DNA of 52,439 nt from Actinomycetota bacterium (lineage in GTDB: Bacteria; Actinomycetota; Actinomycetes; S36-B12; GCA-2699445), in NCBI GenBank assembly GCA_020438795.1, contig JAGQTY010000023.1:1-52439 (forward strand). The letters are read 5' to 3'. Shown here one piece after another: positions 42,362-50,906 of the stretch; the stretch's first letter is position 1; every line of letters starts with the position of its first letter. Both the position numbers and the translations under genes were made by a program. A model generated the notes under the pieces. That model saw nothing but the letters and a program-made list of their open reading frames with translations, was not told the DNA's origin and did not search any database.

Positions 42362-43096
42362 TCATCGGCTCCTCCCGATCGTCTGCCACTTCCGCTCCTT
42401 CTGCGGTTTGGCCGGCTTGCGGGACCGGTAGACGACGTATGGGCGCAAGAGATAGCCGACGGGAGCACTGAACGCGTGCACGAGTCGGCTGAACGGGAAG
42501 AGCATGAAGAAGAACCAGGCAACCGTGATGTGCACCTGATAGATCAGCGGAGCGCCGGTCACCAGTTGTGGATCGGGCTGCAGATAGAACAGTCCGCGGA
42601 ACCACTCCCCGATACTTGGCCGGTAGTTGTATCCCGCACCGAAGTCGTTGACCCCGATTGTCTCCATCGCACCCAGAATGATCATGAGCCACAGCATGAC
42701 GAAGACCGCGATGTCGACGCCGGTGGTGGCCGCCCGTACTCGGTCGTTGCCCCAGCGCCGGACGGTCAGCACGGCGAGGCCGGCCACCACCATGACCACG
42801 GCGATCGTGCCACCGACCTTGGACACCAGACTGTAGAGGGACTCGGGGATTCCCAGGGCTTCGGTCCACTGTTCGGGCACCAGGATGCCGAGCACGTGAC
42901 CGGCGATGGCGAGGAACGCTCCGTAGTGGAACATCATCGCCCCGATGATGAGCCAGCGCTTCTCATAGAGCTGGCTGGACCTCGTGGTCCAGCCGTACTG
43001 GTCGAAGCGGTAGCGCCAGATCAGCCCGACGAGGAAGACGGTCATTGCCACGTAGGGCAGGACACCGAAGAGGAGCCATTGCATCGTAGTGGCCAT
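42362..43096 (-). CDS. narI: respiratory nitrate reductase gamma subunit (cytochrome b)
   Basis: 244-residue membrane cytochrome that oxidises menaquinol and hands electrons through two b haems to NarH. Five hydrophobic helices are visible; candidate haem ligands are the histidines in FHYGAFLAIAGH and in YQVHITVAW and RLVHAF, the expected early and late pairs. The ATG overlaps the narJ stop by one base (TGATG). Its C-terminus is basic, on the cytoplasmic side. Confidence 0.95.
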   Translation of the reverse strand: MATTMQWLLFGVLPYVAMTVFLVGLIWRYRFDQYGWTTRSSQLYEKRWLIIGAMMFHYGAFLAIAGHVLGILVPEQWTEALGIPESLYSLVSKVGGTIAVVMVVAGLAVLTVRRWGNDRVRAATTGVDIAVFVMLWLMIILGAMETIGVNDFGAGYNYRPSIGEWFRGLFYLQPDPQLVTGAPLIYQVHITVAWFFFMLFPFSRLVHAFSAPVGYLLRPYVVYRSRKPAKPQKERKWQTIGRSR

Positions 43097-43656
43097 CAGC
43101 GTCGCACCGCCATCTCGTCGGTGTCGGTGATCTCGACGATCGGCAGCAGGGTTCTGGAACGCGGCAGCGCTGCGAGCACGGCCTTCAGCACCAGCCCGAA
43201 CGGCCCCTCCTGATCCCCCAGATCATCGGCGAGGCGGACGAGAGCGTCGCGGTAGTCGGCCAGCAGTCGCCTGCCGCGCTCCTCGATGGCGGCGAACTCC
43301 AGCAGCAGTGGCAGGTAGTCGGGAAGCTCACCGCTGGTGATCGCCAGGCCACCTGAGGCGAGCTCCCCCTTGATCTCGAGCAGTGCGGTCCCGCGCTGCC
43401 GCGTCTCGCCGTGGGTGAGATAGGTGAGGTAGAGCGAGTGTCCCCCGAAGTCGAATATCCGGATGTACTGCTGCTGCCGCTGCGCTGCGGGCACGGCGAG
43501 CCACTCCTGCACCGCAGTCACCAACTGGCGGTGAGACCGTCCCGAGAGAGCCTCGAGCCACACCTCGACCCCGAAGTCATCGCCCGGATAGTCCAGGACC
43601 GCGGCCGCGAGCCTGAGCACTGCTTCCTGCTTAGACCTGCGCCTCTGTCCGGTCAT
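43096..43656 (-). CDS. narJ: nitrate reductase maturation chaperone
   Basis: 186-residue TorD/NarJ-type helical chaperone that holds apo-NarGH until the molybdenum cofactor is inserted. The central segment FGGHSLYLTYLTHGETRQRG and the SGELPDYLPLLLEF block are typical of NarJ. The ATG at 43656 overlaps the narH stop as ATGA; the frame allows an earlier start at 43689, but coupling favours this one. It is followed by narI with a one-base overlap. Confidence 0.93.
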   Translation of the reverse strand: MTGQRRRSKQEAVLRLAAAVLDYPGDDFGVEVWLEALSGRSHRQLVTAVQEWLAVPAAQRQQQYIRIFDFGGHSLYLTYLTHGETRQRGTALLEIKGELASGGLAITSGELPDYLPLLLEFAAIEERGRRLLADYRDALVRLADDLGDQEGPFGLVLKAVLAALPRSRTLLPIVEITDTDEMAVRR

Positions 43657-45215
43657 GGCGTCTCCCCGATGGGAGAGCGACCGTCCCAATTGAGCAGATT
43701 GAAGCGGGTGGTCCCTTCGCTGTCCCGGAAGAAGGAACCGCCACCGCCTCCCACGGCTTCGCTCATCCCGGGACCGCCGGGGAAGTCCAGGCTGCAGTGC
43801 TCGGACTGTGCCGCGCCGACGTCCTCGCGGTGCGCGGTCGGGATCACGTACCGGTCCTCGTATTCGCCGATCGCCAGCAGGCGATACATGAGATCGACGT
43901 CGTCCTCGCTGAGCCCGACGTCCTCGAGCAGACCGTCGGGAACATCAGCGCCGAGCTGCAGCGCGCGCTTGATCGCCCGCAGCACACTCAGCCTGCCCAG
44001 CGCCTCGCTGATGACCTGTATGTTCCCGGCGCTGAACATGCTCGCGAGATACGCCAGCGGTATCCGCATCTCCTGCACCCCCGCCAGCACCTTGCTGGCA
44101 TCCGAGGCATCGAACCCGACATCGGCGGCGTTGTCCGCCAGCGGGGCCAGGGGTGGGACGTACCAGACCATGGGCAGCGTGCGGTACTCCGGATGCAGCG
44201 GGAAGGCCAATTCGAGCTGCTTGGCCAGGTGGTACACGGGCGAACGCTGGGCGGCCACGATCCAGTCGTGAGGCACCCCATCCTGCTCCGCGCGCCGGTG
44301 CACCTGCGGATCGTCCGGATCCAGGATCACGTCCCGATAGGCGGCCACGAGATCCTCCTCTGCAGGAGTGTGCGCCGCCCGGAGCACATCCTCATCGTCG
44401 TAGAGCACGACGCCGATGTAGCGGATCCGGCCCACACAGGTCTCCGAGCAGATCGTCGGCATACCGTCCTCGACCCGTGGGTAGCAGAAGGTGCACTTCT
44501 CGGCCTTGCCACTGACGTGGTTGAAGTAGACCTTCTTGTACGGGCAGCCGGAGACGCACATCCGCCAGCCCCGGCACTTGTTCTCGTCCACCAGAACGAT
44601 GCCGTCCTCCTCCCGCTTGTACATCGCACCTGAAGGGCAGGATGAGACGCAGGACGGGTTGAGGCAGTGATTGCAGATGCGGGGCAGATAGAACATGAAC
44701 ACCTGCTCGTACTCCAGGCGTGCCTGCTCACCGAGTGCGGCCGTGTTCGGGTCACTGCGGAACAGTTCAGCGGCACCAGCCAGATCGTCGTCCCAGTTGG
44801 GTCCGCCGCGCAGGTCGATGGCCTTGCCGGTCAGCCGGGATCGCGAGCGCACCACCGGCGAATACTCGTCCAGCGGCGCTGACACGAGGTGCTCATAGTC
44901 GTAGGTCCAGGGCTCGTAGTAGTCATCGATCAGGGGCAGGTCGGGATTGCCGAACAACGAGGTGAGCTTACGCAGTCGCCCGCCGGCCTTGAGCCTGAGC
45001 TTGCCGGACTCGGTGAGCTCCCAACCGCCGCGCCAGTGCTCGTTGTCCTCCCAGCGCTTCGGATAGCCGGTGCCCGGCTTGGTCTCCACGTTGTTGAACC
45101 AGACGTAATCAGTACCGGAGCGATTGGTCCACGCCTGCTTGCACGTGACCGAACAGGTGTGACAGCCGATGCACTTGTCCAGTGCCATCACCATCATCAG
45201 CTGGGCCCGGATCAT
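43653..45215 (-). CDS. narH: respiratory nitrate reductase beta subunit (iron-sulfur)
   Basis: 520-residue cytoplasmic electron-transfer subunit with four iron-sulfur clusters. The cysteine groups CIGCHTCSVTCKQAW near the N-terminus, CNHCLNPSCVSSCPSG, CRGWRMCVSGCPYKK (with Trp in place of one Cys, the mark of a 3Fe-4S cluster) and CTFCYPRVEDGMPTICSETC are all intact. It links NarI haems to the NarG active site. The ATG overlaps the narG TGA by one base. Confidence 0.97.
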   Translation of the reverse strand: MIRAQLMMVMALDKCIGCHTCSVTCKQAWTNRSGTDYVWFNNVETKPGTGYPKRWEDNEHWRGGWELTESGKLRLKAGGRLRKLTSLFGNPDLPLIDDYYEPWTYDYEHLVSAPLDEYSPVVRSRSRLTGKAIDLRGGPNWDDDLAGAAELFRSDPNTAALGEQARLEYEQVFMFYLPRICNHCLNPSCVSSCPSGAMYKREEDGIVLVDENKCRGWRMCVSGCPYKKVYFNHVSGKAEKCTFCYPRVEDGMPTICSETCVGRIRYIGVVLYDDEDVLRAAHTPAEEDLVAAYRDVILDPDDPQVHRRAEQDGVPHDWIVAAQRSPVYHLAKQLELAFPLHPEYRTLPMVWYVPPLAPLADNAADVGFDASDASKVLAGVQEMRIPLAYLASMFSAGNIQVISEALGRLSVLRAIKRALQLGADVPDGLLEDVGLSEDDVDLMYRLLAIGEYEDRYVIPTAHREDVGAAQSEHCSLDFPGGPGMSEAVGGGGGSFFRDSEGTTRFNLLNWDGRSPIGETP

Positions 45216-48200
45216 CAGAACGTCACATCCTGGCTGCGCCGGGTCAGGATCGCGATCTCGTCGCGCTGCGACCCGGTGCAGCCGTAGTAGTTGAAGCCGT
45301 AGGACAGCTGTCCATACCCACCGATCATGTGCGTGGGCTTGAGCAGCGCTCGGGTGAGGCTGTTCTCAGTGCCGCTGCGACGCCCCGTCCGCTGCGTCAG
45401 AGGCGCCTGCACCTGCCGTTCGATAGCGTGCGGAACGTAGATGAGCCCCGCCGGCATCCGTGGTGACACCGCCGCCACCGCGGAGACGACGCCGTTGCGG
45501 TTCCAGACCTCGGCCCAGTCACCGTCGGACAGCCCGACCCGTTCCGCGTCCTGCGTCGAGACCCAGATGGTGGGCCCGCCGCGGAACAGGGTGAGCATCA
45601 GCGGGTCGTCCTGATACTCGGAGTGGATACTCCACTTGTTGTGCGGGGTCAGGCAGCGCACGGCCACCTGGTCCTGTGGCAACCCGTGCACCTGCGGATA
45701 CCGTTCCAGCATGTGCAGGGGCGGCTTGAAGACCGGCAGCACCTCACCGAACTCCTTCATCCACTGGTGGTCCAGCAGGAAGGAGATCCTTCCGGTGAGG
45801 GTTCGCCAGGGTATCCCCTGTTCGACATTGATCGCATACCCGGTGTAGGCGCGGGAGTCCCGCACGTCGCCGGTCCAGTCCGGTGATGTCATCACATGCT
45901 GTGGGCGTCGGCTCACGTCGTCCCAGGTGAGCCTGCCCCGGTTCGGCGCCAGGTCGCTCAGGTCGAGCCCGGTCACCTCACCGGCGTCCTGCCACAACTG
46001 CTGGGCCACTTCGGCGTTGGTCGCCCCGGACAGGGCCAGAATGGCCTCCGCGACATCGCGGTCATCCCGCAGCCTGGGACGGCCATGGACCGCTCCCACG
46101 GACATCACGTCGTTGCGCACCCGCAGCCGGTCGACCTCCGCGGCAGGCACGCAGTGGTAGTCCTTCGCCGCGACCCCGGCGTCCTCGATCCGGGGACCCA
46201 GGCTGCGCCACTTGTCGGCCACTGCAGGGTAGTCCCGTTCCACCGTGACCAGCCTGGGAGCAGTCCGGCCCGGCTCCGGGCGACCATCGACCCATTCGCC
46301 CACCTTGCCGTGAGCCACCCCGAGTTCCGCTGGAGAGTCGTGCATGATCGACACCGGCACGATGTCCTGGCGCACCCCGAGGTGGGTCCCGGCGAGCTCG
46401 GAGAACCTGGTGGCGATGGCATCGAAGGCGTCCCAGTCGCTGCGCGCCTGCCAGGGCGGATCGATGACCTTGTTGAACGAATGCACGAACGGGTGCAGGT
46501 CGGTGCAGGACAGGTCGTACTTCTCGTACCACGTGGCGGCCGGGAACACCACGTCCGCGAAGTTCGCGGTCGAGGTCATCCGGAAGTCCATGCTGACCAG
46601 GAGGTCGAGCTTACCGCGGGGAGCTTCCTCGACCCACCTGACCGTCCGCGGTCGCTGCTCGGGCGGGACCTCCGCCGCGTCCGCGTTGTCCTTCCCGCCC
46701 AGCAGGTGCCGGATGAAGAATTCGTGGCCCTTCCCCGATCCGCCCAGCGGATTGCTGCGCCAGCTGAAGAGGATTCGTGGGAAGTTCGCGGGGTCGTCCG
46801 GGTCGGACACGGCGAACTCCAGTGAGCCGCTGGCGAGCTCGTCGGTCACATGGGTTGCAGGGTCCTTGCCCGCTGCCGCGGCTTCTGCCGCGAGGTCCAG
46901 GGTGTTCCGGTTGAAGGTGGGATAGCTGACCTGCCAGCCCAGCCGGTTGGCGGTGTGCAGACAGTCCTGGAAGCTGTCACCGCCGAAACCGTCGGCCAGG
47001 GGAGACTTCAGATCGTCTGGGCGCCACACCTCGTAGCGCCACTGGTCACTGCCGGTGTAGAAGTAGGCGGTGCCGTTGCACTGTCTCGGCGGCGCCTGCC
47101 AGTCCAAGGCGTGGGCGAGGGTCACCCAGCCCCCGAAAGGCCTGATCGCCTCCTGACCGACGTAATGGTTCATGCCGCCGCCGTTGCGCCCGACCGTGCC
47201 CGTGCTGATCAGCACCGTCAGGATCGCCCGGTAGACCGTGTCGGAGTTGAACCAGTGGTTGATCCCCGCGCCCATGATCGCCATGGCGCGACCGTTGGTG
47301 GCTGCCGCCGACTCCGCGAACTCCCGCGCCACGGTGATGCACGCCTGCGCGGACACCCCGGTGAGCTTCTCCTGCCAGGCGGGCGTGTAGGGGTGTTCCG
47401 CATCGTCGTAGTCTGCTGGCCAGTCACCTGGCAGCTCCGGGCGCTGCACTCCGTAGTGAGCGAGCATGAGGTCGAACACGGTGGTGACCGTCATTCCCGC
47501 GATCTTCATCACCGGCACGCCGCGGGCGATGGTGCCTGCGGGCTCGGTGTCGAACCTGGGGAACAGCACCTCCTTCGCACCATCGGCCCGCTCATTGCGG
47601 TCCAGCACCGACATCGCCGGATCCACATCGCCGAGGTCGAGGTTCCAGTCCCCGATCGCCCCGTACTTGTTGGCCATCACACCTGGGGGCACCACAACCC
47701 GGCCGGCGGAGCGGTCCCACACTACCGGCCGGAACTCAGCCTTGTCGGCTCGCGCGCCGAGGTCCGACTCGGTGACGAGACGATCGACGACCATGCGTCC
47801 GTCCGGCCCCTCCGCGAGCCGGACCAGGAACGGGAAGTCGGTGAACTTGCGACAGTACTTCCGGAAGTAGGGAATCTGCTTCTCCACGTGGAACTCCTTG
47901 AGCACCACGTGGCCGAGCGCCATGGCCAGGGCCCCGTCCGCGCCCGGCGAGATCGGCAGCCAGCGATCGGCGAACTTCGCGTGCTCGGCGTAGTCGGGCG
48001 CGATCACGGTGACCTTCAGACCCTTGTAGCGGGCCTCGGCCAGGAAGTGCGCATCCGGCGTCCGCGTCACTGGCACGTTGGAGCCCCATACCAGGACGTA
48101 GCTGGAGTTCCACCAGTCCCTCGCCTCAGCGACATCGGTCTGTTCACCGAACGTCTGTGGACTTGCGGGCGGCAGATCGGCATACCAGTCGTAGAACGAG

Positions 48201-48847
48201 ATGTGCGCGCCGCCGGTCAGAGCGATGTACCGCGAACCGGAGGTGTAGGAGACCGGGGACATCGCGGGCAGTGGCGTGAACGCGGCGACCCGGTCTGGCC
48301 CATATTGATCGATCGTGGCCACATGGGCTGCAGTGGTGATGTCCACGGCTTCGTCGTAGCTGGCCCGCAGGAACCCACCGCGGCCCCGCTCACCCTTGTA
48401 CCTGGACACCGTGTCCGGGGCGGCCTGGATCGCCCGCCAGCGCAGTACCGGATCGGGATACTCGTCAGCCAGTTCTCGCCAGGCGGTCAGGAGCGCACCC
48501 CGGACGTACGGGTACTTGACCCTGCCGGGACTGTAGACGTACCAGGAGAAGGATGCCCCACGCGGACAGCCGCGGGGCTCGTGATCCGGAACTCCGGGAG
48601 GGGTCTGCGGATAGTCGGTGGCCTGGGTCTCCCAGGAGATGATGCCGTCCCGGACGAACACGTTCCAGGAGCAGGAACCGGTGCAGTTCACGCCGTGGGT
48701 GGAGCGGACCTCGCGGTCGTGACGCCAGCGGTCCCGGTAGAACTCCTCGCCGATACTCGGATCCCGGCGCCTGACCGCGTGACCCTCGACGACCGGGGTT
48801 CCCCGGGTCAGGTGCCGCAACAGCGGCACGGTTTCCTTGCCTGCCAC
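45215..48847 (-). CDS. narG: respiratory nitrate reductase alpha subunit (molybdopterin)
   Basis: About 1210 residues: the catalytic subunit that reduces nitrate to nitrite at the cytoplasmic face of the membrane. His51-x3-Cys55-x3-Cys59-x34-Cys94 (HGVNCTGSC ... RGCPRG) holds the FS0 cluster, and Asp224 in YADLPPASP is the molybdenum ligand that marks membrane-bound NarG rather than NapA. No twin-Arg export signal is clear. The start is uncertain: a TTG at 48907 and GTGs between are also possible; the GTG at 48847 has CATCGT 6 bases upstream. It heads narGHJI. A DHA2-type MFS gene ends about 120 bases upstream. Confidence 0.96.
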   Translation of the reverse strand: MAGKETVPLLRHLTRGTPVVEGHAVRRRDPSIGEEFYRDRWRHDREVRSTHGVNCTGSCSWNVFVRDGIISWETQATDYPQTPPGVPDHEPRGCPRGASFSWYVYSPGRVKYPYVRGALLTAWRELADEYPDPVLRWRAIQAAPDTVSRYKGERGRGGFLRASYDEAVDITTAAHVATIDQYGPDRVAAFTPLPAMSPVSYTSGSRYIALTGGAHISFYDWYADLPPASPQTFGEQTDVAEARDWWNSSYVLVWGSNVPVTRTPDAHFLAEARYKGLKVTVIAPDYAEHAKFADRWLPISPGADGALAMALGHVVLKEFHVEKQIPYFRKYCRKFTDFPFLVRLAEGPDGRMVVDRLVTESDLGARADKAEFRPVVWDRSAGRVVVPPGVMANKYGAIGDWNLDLGDVDPAMSVLDRNERADGAKEVLFPRFDTEPAGTIARGVPVMKIAGMTVTTVFDLMLAHYGVQRPELPGDWPADYDDAEHPYTPAWQEKLTGVSAQACITVAREFAESAAATNGRAMAIMGAGINHWFNSDTVYRAILTVLISTGTVGRNGGGMNHYVGQEAIRPFGGWVTLAHALDWQAPPRQCNGTAYFYTGSDQWRYEVWRPDDLKSPLADGFGGDSFQDCLHTANRLGWQVSYPTFNRNTLDLAAEAAAAGKDPATHVTDELASGSLEFAVSDPDDPANFPRILFSWRSNPLGGSGKGHEFFIRHLLGGKDNADAAEVPPEQRPRTVRWVEEAPRGKLDLLVSMDFRMTSTANFADVVFPAATWYEKYDLSCTDLHPFVHSFNKVIDPPWQARSDWDAFDAIATRFSELAGTHLGVRQDIVPVSIMHDSPAELGVAHGKVGEWVDGRPEPGRTAPRLVTVERDYPAVADKWRSLGPRIEDAGVAAKDYHCVPAAEVDRLRVRNDVMSVGAVHGRPRLRDDRDVAEAILALSGATNAEVAQQLWQDAGEVTGLDLSDLAPNRGRLTWDDVSRRPQHVMTSPDWTGDVRDSRAYTGYAINVEQGIPWRTLTGRISFLLDHQWMKEFGEVLPVFKPPLHMLERYPQVHGLPQDQVAVRCLTPHNKWSIHSEYQDDPLMLTLFRGGPTIWVSTQDAERVGLSDGDWAEVWNRNGVVSAVAAVSPRMPAGLIYVPHAIERQVQAPLTQRTGRRSGTENSLTRALLKPTHMIGGYGQLSYGFNYYGCTGSQRDEIAILTRRSQDVTF

Positions 48848-48967
48848 GGGGCCACGATGGCACAGCACCACGGTGACGCGCAGCGGAATGCGGGACGAGG
48901 AACCCAAGGTCCCTGCTCGACCGGGGCGCCGCTGACCGTATGCCAGATCGTGGCGTCATGGGCCCAG

Positions 48968-50371
48968 TCAGGTCGGACGCCGCAGTTGTAGCAGTGCTGT
49001 GATGAGGCCCAGCACGAGCACGACCACACATCCGAGCATGACCGCCCTCATCCCGCTCTGCCAGGCGATGACGGCGCCTGCGTCGATGTTGGCAGCACGC
49101 TGTCCGTAGAAGATGCTGCTGAGTACGGCCACGCCGAACGCGGCCCCCAGTTGCCTGAAGGTGCTGAGCATGCCGCCCGCCAGGGCCTGCTCCTGGTCCG
49201 GCATGGCACTCATCGCCACGGCGTTCGCAGGCGCGTAGACCAGCGCGATCCCAGCACCGATGAGCGCCAGCGGGAGCAGCAGCGTGACCCAGGAGTCGGC
49301 GGGGTCGATCGTGAGGAGCAGCAGTACCACGGCTGCGATGAGCACCAGGAAGCCGGCATAGATGAGGGTCCCCGGTGCCAGTCGTTCATGAAGGCGGCCC
49401 ACCAATGGCGAGAGCAGGGTCGTCGTGCCGGTCCAGACCAGGAGCAACAGCCCCGATTCGACCGGGCTGAGGCCGAGTGCCTGCAGCATGTACAGCGAGA
49501 GGAAGAACATCAGACCGATGCGGACGAAGTACAGAAATGAGCCGGTTGTGACACCGCCGCTGAAGCTGCGTATGCGGAAGATCCGCGGATCCAGCAGGGG
49601 CGCCGATGTGCGCCACTCGACCACAGCGGTGAGGACCGCACTCAGCAGTCCGAGGAACAACAGGATCAGCACGGGTGCGGACAGCCAACCGGTCACCGCC
49701 TGGTTGAAACCGGCGACGAGCAATGCGGGGGTGGCCGCCACGAGCAGGAAGCCCGGCCAGTCCCACCGGGTCGCGGCACGGGTCTCGAAGCCGGGCCGGA
49801 CCCGCAGCATGATCCCGACGCCGGCCAGGACAAGAGGGACATTGACGAGGAACACCCAGCGCCAGCCGAGGTACTCGGTGATGAGCCCGCCGAACACTGG
49901 TCCGAGTGCCAGCCCGAACGTGGAGATTCCGGCCCAGAGACCCAGCGCCCTGCCTCGCCGCTCGGGAGCCACCGAATGCGAAACGATGGCGACCGCGGCC
50001 GGGGCGACCAGGGCCACGCTCATCCCCATCAGGAATCTGGTCACCACCGCCCACCAGCCATCCAGAGCCAGCCCGGTCGCGAGTGCACTCGCCCCGAAGG
50101 CCAGCATCCCTGCCACCCAGACTCTGGGATGACCCAGCGTGTCAGCGATCCGGCCGGCCGCGATCGTGAACATCCCGACCGCCAGCACGTAACCACTCAT
50201 GAACCAGCTCACCTGGAACTCGCTCAGTGCCAGCCCCCAGCTGACGTCGTCGATGCTGACGTTGACCGCAGTGGTGTTGTAGCCGAGCAGGAAATAGGCC
50301 AACGACGCCGCGGCGGTGACCTGCCACCACGAGACTGCTCGAGGCTGCGGGCTACCGGGCGGGCGGCTCAC
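48968..50371 (-). CDS. MFS transporter, DHA2-type with 14 predicted helices
   Basis: 467-residue drug:proton-antiporter-2-type carrier. GRIADTLGHPRVW after helix 2, RFLMGMSVALVAPAAVAIV in helix 4, RRGRALGLWAGISTFGLALGPVFGGLI (motif C) in helix 5 and LLPLALIGAGIALVYAPANAVAMS later identify the family. It is not a NarK-type nitrate/nitrite carrier: the nitrate-signature motifs are absent. Yet it lies upstream of narG on the same strand. The GTG at 50371 is chosen because a longer open frame only shadows the PEBP gene, with which it overlaps by 20 bases. Substrate unknown. Confidence 0.85.
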   Translation of the reverse strand: MSRPPGSPQPRAVSWWQVTAAASLAYFLLGYNTTAVNVSIDDVSWGLALSEFQVSWFMSGYVLAVGMFTIAAGRIADTLGHPRVWVAGMLAFGASALATGLALDGWWAVVTRFLMGMSVALVAPAAVAIVSHSVAPERRGRALGLWAGISTFGLALGPVFGGLITEYLGWRWVFLVNVPLVLAGVGIMLRVRPGFETRAATRWDWPGFLLVAATPALLVAGFNQAVTGWLSAPVLILLFLGLLSAVLTAVVEWRTSAPLLDPRIFRIRSFSGGVTTGSFLYFVRIGLMFFLSLYMLQALGLSPVESGLLLLVWTGTTTLLSPLVGRLHERLAPGTLIYAGFLVLIAAVVLLLLTIDPADSWVTLLLPLALIGAGIALVYAPANAVAMSAMPDQEQALAGGMLSTFRQLGAAFGVAVLSSIFYGQRAANIDAGAVIAWQSGMRAVMLGCVVVLVLGLITALLQLRRPT

Positions 50372-50825
50372 TGATCCCCATGAGCTCTGCCTCGGCGAGC
50401 ACATGGCCGGCCATGGCGGCCTCGACCTCAGGGGTGCTTGCCCCGTGCGGCAGGTCAAGAGAGCAGTCGAGGGCATAGAGCCGATGGAAGTAGCGATGTT
50501 TGCCCTTGGGAGACTTCGGCCCGAGATATCCGGTCTCGCCCGTGTAGTTCTGCGCGCCCGCCGACGGCTGCTCGTCACCATGACCGGGCAGCAGCTCACC
50601 GCGATCAGGGTCGAGATTGAACAGCGTCCAGTGCACGTTGGTGCGGATCGGCGCCGCGGGGTCAGGGGCGTCCGGATCGGTGACGATCAGCACCAGCGAC
50701 CGGGTCCCCTCGGGCACATTGCGCCAGCGCAGATGCGGTGACCGGTTCTCGCCGTACTGCGTGGTCTCCCACGGCAGATCGGCATTCGGTTCGAAGTCGT
50801 CCGATTCCAGCCGCATCTGATCCAT
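50352..50825 (-). CDS. YbhB/YbcL-type phosphatidylethanolamine-binding family protein
   Basis: 157 residues. The PEBP signature is visible: SPHLRWRNVPEGTRSLVLIVTDPDAPD and TNVHWTLFNLD hold the Asp and His of the small-anion pocket, and YLGPKSPKGKHRYFHRLYAL is the second block. Bacterial members are cytoplasmic, of poorly known function; names such as Raf-kinase-inhibitor-like come from homology only. The ATG at 50825 has GGGAG about 5 bases upstream and is preferred over one 24 bases earlier. It overlaps the MFS gene and may be co-transcribed with it. Confidence 0.9.
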   Translation of the reverse strand: MDQMRLESDDFEPNADLPWETTQYGENRSPHLRWRNVPEGTRSLVLIVTDPDAPDPAAPIRTNVHWTLFNLDPDRGELLPGHGDEQPSAGAQNYTGETGYLGPKSPKGKHRYFHRLYALDCSLDLPHGASTPEVEAAMAGHVLAEAELMGISEPPAR

Positions 50826-50906
50826 CGGTGCTCCCGCCCGCGTTCGCAACCACCTTGGGGCACGCAGCGCCCCGGAAGCAACCGCAGCACCAGGGACTGA
50901 CGCAGG

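Noticed and set aside
46850..48991. 713-codon open frame opposite narG
   Set aside because: Antisense shadow of narG, whose motifs are intact along the whole length.
48968..50371. NarK nitrate/nitrite antiporter
   Set aside because: Position beside narG suggested it, but the protein has about 14 helices and DHA2 motifs and lacks the NarK nitrate signatures.
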